Source: a bacterium | GTDB lineage: Bacteria > Pseudomonadota > Alphaproteobacteria > Rs-D84 | NCBI GenBank assembly: GCA_014802705.1 | Contig: JAAVBR010000031.1 | Span: 1-5,976 of the forward strand | Reading direction: 5' to 3' | Length of the DNA stretch: 5,976 bases | Shown: positions 4,824 through 5,976 of the stretch, in pieces | Numbering within the stretch: position 1 is the stretch's first letter | How the letters are laid out: each line of letters begins with the position of its first letter | Position numbers and translations under genes: made by a program | The notes under the pieces: generated by a model | What the model was told of the DNA's origin: nothing | The model's input: only the letters and a program-made list of their open reading frames with translations | Databases searched by the model: none

Positions 4824-5570
4824 ATGACCCTGCAAGACGCTTTGTTTGATTTTGAGAAAAAATTAGGGAATGAATATAATATATTCAAAGGAAATCTGCT
4901 GTCCGATGCGGTAAAATCGCAATTGAGCACGGATTTCAACGCCTTTTTATTCGGCTTGATCTCGGATCAGTCTACCAAGGCGGAAATCGCATGGTCATTG
5001 CCCTGGAACCTTAAAGAACGTCTGGGACATTTTGATATGCGCCGCATTGCCGACATGCCTGTCACAGATTTGGAAAATATTTTAAAGACCAAGCCCGCCC
5101 TGCATCGCTATCCGGGCAATATCGCCAAGTATTTACACCGCGCGGCAAACATGATTTTGAACAATTACGATGGCATGGCCGCCAATATATGGACCGGCCA
5201 AACCGCCACCGAAACGATCAAGAGATTAGAAGATTTTAGTGGCATTAGTCATAAAAAGGCAGCCCTGGGCACATACCTATTGGTTCGTGATTTTGATGTT
5301 GATTTTCCGGATAAAGACGCAATCAATATCGCATACGATGTCCATATCCGTCGCATTTTTCTGAACGCCGGATTTGTGGAAACAGACACGCTGCCGAATG
5401 TCACAGCCGCCGCCCAAGAAATCTATCCAGAATTTCCGGGCCGGCTAACCAATATTTTTTGGGCATTGGGGCGTGATATATGTCGTCCGACATGGCCCCT
5501 GTGCCCACAATGTCCCATTCGGGATTTTTGCAAGAAAAACAAAACAGAAACACCAACAACCCTGTTTTAA
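4824..5570 (+). CDS. Endonuclease III-like HhH-GPD DNA glycosylase with 4Fe-4S motif
   Basis: A 248-residue base-excision-repair enzyme. The C-terminus carries the iron-sulfur loop C220-x6-C227-x2-C230-x5-C236, the exact spacing of EndoIII/MutY proteins. The helix-hairpin-helix motif is at about 135-147 (SGISHKKA), aligning K144 with the EndoIII catalytic Lys120; D172 in YDVHIRR aligns with Asp138. Q49 in 'SDQST' matches the conserved Gln of EndoIII's SAQ motif. Having both Lys and Asp, it should be a bifunctional glycosylase/AP lyase acting on damaged pyrimidines or similar lesions. It is longer than typical Nth (about 210) and diverged, with an extra insertion around 155-170, so it may be a paralogue rather than the housekeeping nth; I give no symbol. 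The SD is weak (AGAGAG, 4813-4818); ATG at 4824 is the natural start. It is monocistronic, with no clear terminator after the stop. Confidence 0.88.
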   Translation: MTLQDALFDFEKKLGNEYNIFKGNLLSDAVKSQLSTDFNAFLFGLISDQSTKAEIAWSLPWNLKERLGHFDMRRIADMPVTDLENILKTKPALHRYPGNIAKYLHRAANMILNNYDGMAANIWTGQTATETIKRLEDFSGISHKKAALGTYLLVRDFDVDFPDKDAINIAYDVHIRRIFLNAGFVETDTLPNVTAAAQEIYPEFPGRLTNIFWALGRDICRPTWPLCPQCPIRDFCKKNKTETPTTLF

Positions 5571-5586
5571 TTTTCCAAAAATGTGA

Positions 5587-5616
5587 TTGCGATTTTACCC
5601 ATAAAAATGATATGAT
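5587..5616 (+). promoter_or_regulatory. Promoter of the structured RNA
   Basis: TTGCGA (5587-5592), an 18-nt spacer and TATGAT (5611-5616). Transcription should begin near 5623. It lies 17 nt past the glycosylase stop codon. Confidence 0.65.
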
Positions 5617-5621
5617 GAAGT

Positions 5622-5816
5622 CAGAACCTGATGGGAATTGGGTTCGGGGCTGTCGTAGGCCTCATAGTTGAATATCTGATATTTCGGTGCATTGCGCCGT
5701 TATGTCCCCGACATATCCAGGCCGGGGAGCCGCAGGTGTATATATGAAGACCGCGGAATCTTTCAACTATGGATTTACGAACTCCCCGACCGCTGGCTTC
5801 CCTGGCGGTTTTATTT
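5622..5816 (+). ncRNA. Unidentified structured RNA or 5' leader, about 190 nt
   Basis: Bounded by a promoter and an intrinsic terminator. The ends pair in a composite helix: GGT(T)CGGGG with CCCCGACC (5641-5649/5784-5791), TCGTA/TACGA (5653-5657/5776-5780) and a perfect 10-bp CATAGTTGAA/TTCAACTATG (5663-5672/5762-5771). Inside are three hairpins: CGGTGC-ATT-GCGCCG (5685-5699), TCCCCG/CGGGGA (5705-5710/5723-5728) and CCGC-A-GGT/ACC-GCGG (5730-5737/5750-5756). GGGGAGCC (5724-5731) can instead pair with GGCTTCCC (5795-5802) of the terminator. I checked for SRP RNA, RNase P, tmRNA, 6S and cobalamin-riboswitch signatures and none fits. It is either a free ncRNA or the regulatory leader of the downstream exported-protein gene; the lack of another good promoter before that gene favours a leader. 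Confidence 0.6.
5789..5816 (+). terminator. Terminator ending the structured RNA, before the next gene's SD
   Basis: The stem ACCGCTGG/CTGGCGGT (5789-5796/5802-5809, two G-T pairs) has a CTTCC loop followed by TTTTATTT-type sequence. Its first three bases are also the end of the leader's closing helix, so the two full helices cannot form together. The SD of the next gene begins 4 nt later. Confidence 0.8.
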
Positions 5817-5832
5817 ACCAAGGAGAGTTATT

Positions 5833-5976
5833 TTGAAACGTTTCATTTTATTTGTTTTGTTTTTTCTGTTGTGCCCCGACATGGCCATGTCCGCCACAAA
5901 CACCGTACGCGTTTGCGGTTTTGTACGCCCCTATAAATCGGATTACAACACACCCTCTCTACTAATCAGCGAAGTC
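5833..5976 (+). CDS. N-terminal part of a Sec-exported protein, TTG start, cut by window end
   Basis: 48 codons without a stop to the last base. AAGGAGAG (5820-5827), 7 nt upstream, fits a TTG start at 5833; the only ATGs (5881, 5887) would remove the signal peptide. The N-terminus is a typical Sec signal: K2-R3, a hydrophobic core 4-13 and a likely cleavage after M19-S20-A21. C14 follows 'FLL', not a lipobox, so a lipoprotein is unlikely. The mature start, TNTVRVCGFVRPY and onward, is not recognisable, so the function is unknown. It follows the structured RNA and its terminator by only a few bases, which suggests that expression depends on read-through of that terminator. The TTG start would further limit translation. 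Confidence 0.75.
   Translation, partial: MKRFILFVLFFLLCPDMAMSATNTVRVCGFVRPYKSDYNTPSLLISEV

Noticed and set aside
5622..5816. Cobalamin riboswitch or SRP RNA identity for the structured RNA
   Set aside because: Fragments such as GAAGACC and CCAGG...GCAGG recall these families, but the B12 box and the SRP GGAA-tetraloop/AGCAG core are absent.

Overview
The window reads as chromosomal DNA of a Gram-negative bacterium. Evidence is an outer-membrane beta-barrel protein with a C-terminal Phe, a lipobox lipoprotein, Sec signal peptides, GGAG-type ribosome-binding sites and a tRNA with encoded CCA. The barrel protein and general style suggest an alphaproteobacterium, possibly an uncultured host-associated one; that is inference and no marker gene settles it.

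Layout. Positions 1-224 hold no convincing gene, only a weak minus-strand promoter/hairpin pair and a strong bidirectional terminator. A lipoprotein gene (225-779, minus) resembles Cu/Zn superoxide dismutase but lacks the metal-binding histidines. Divergent from it is a 118-residue mini-ferritin/Dps-like gene (962-1318, plus). This converges on a DUF2798-type four-helix membrane protein gene (1350-1790, minus), whose roughly 90-nt leader contains a terminator-like hairpin. Next are a small protein made of 20-residue solenoid repeats (2016-2513, plus) and a convergent beta-barrel outer-membrane protein gene (2577-3185, minus), separated by a 36-nt perfect palindromic terminator. A YghA-type short-chain dehydrogenase (3385-4278, plus) follows, then tRNA-Lys(CUU) (4340-4415).

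The tRNA is the left edge of an unusual structure. The last 20 nt of the tRNA, its terminator and about 50 further bases (4396-4485) are repeated with one mismatch at 4671-4760, enclosing a 185-bp visibly GC-richer segment with no recognisable gene. This looks like the scar or minimal form of a tRNA-targeted element whose junction lies in the T-loop. Directly after it come a promoter and an endonuclease III-like HhH-GPD DNA glycosylase with an Fe-S cluster motif (4824-5570).

The right end holds the best candidate for something undescribed: a roughly 190-nt RNA (about 5622-5816) with its own promoter, a long composite closing helix, a multi-branch core and a terminator. It ends just before the SD and TTG start of a truncated exported-protein gene (5833 to the window end). 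I could not match it to a known RNA family; a cis-regulatory leader or a free-standing ncRNA are both possible.

The genes are mostly single transcription units with their own promoters and terminators. I see no operon; the proteins share only an envelope/stress flavour (lipoprotein, barrel, mini-ferritin, stress-type SDR, DNA repair).
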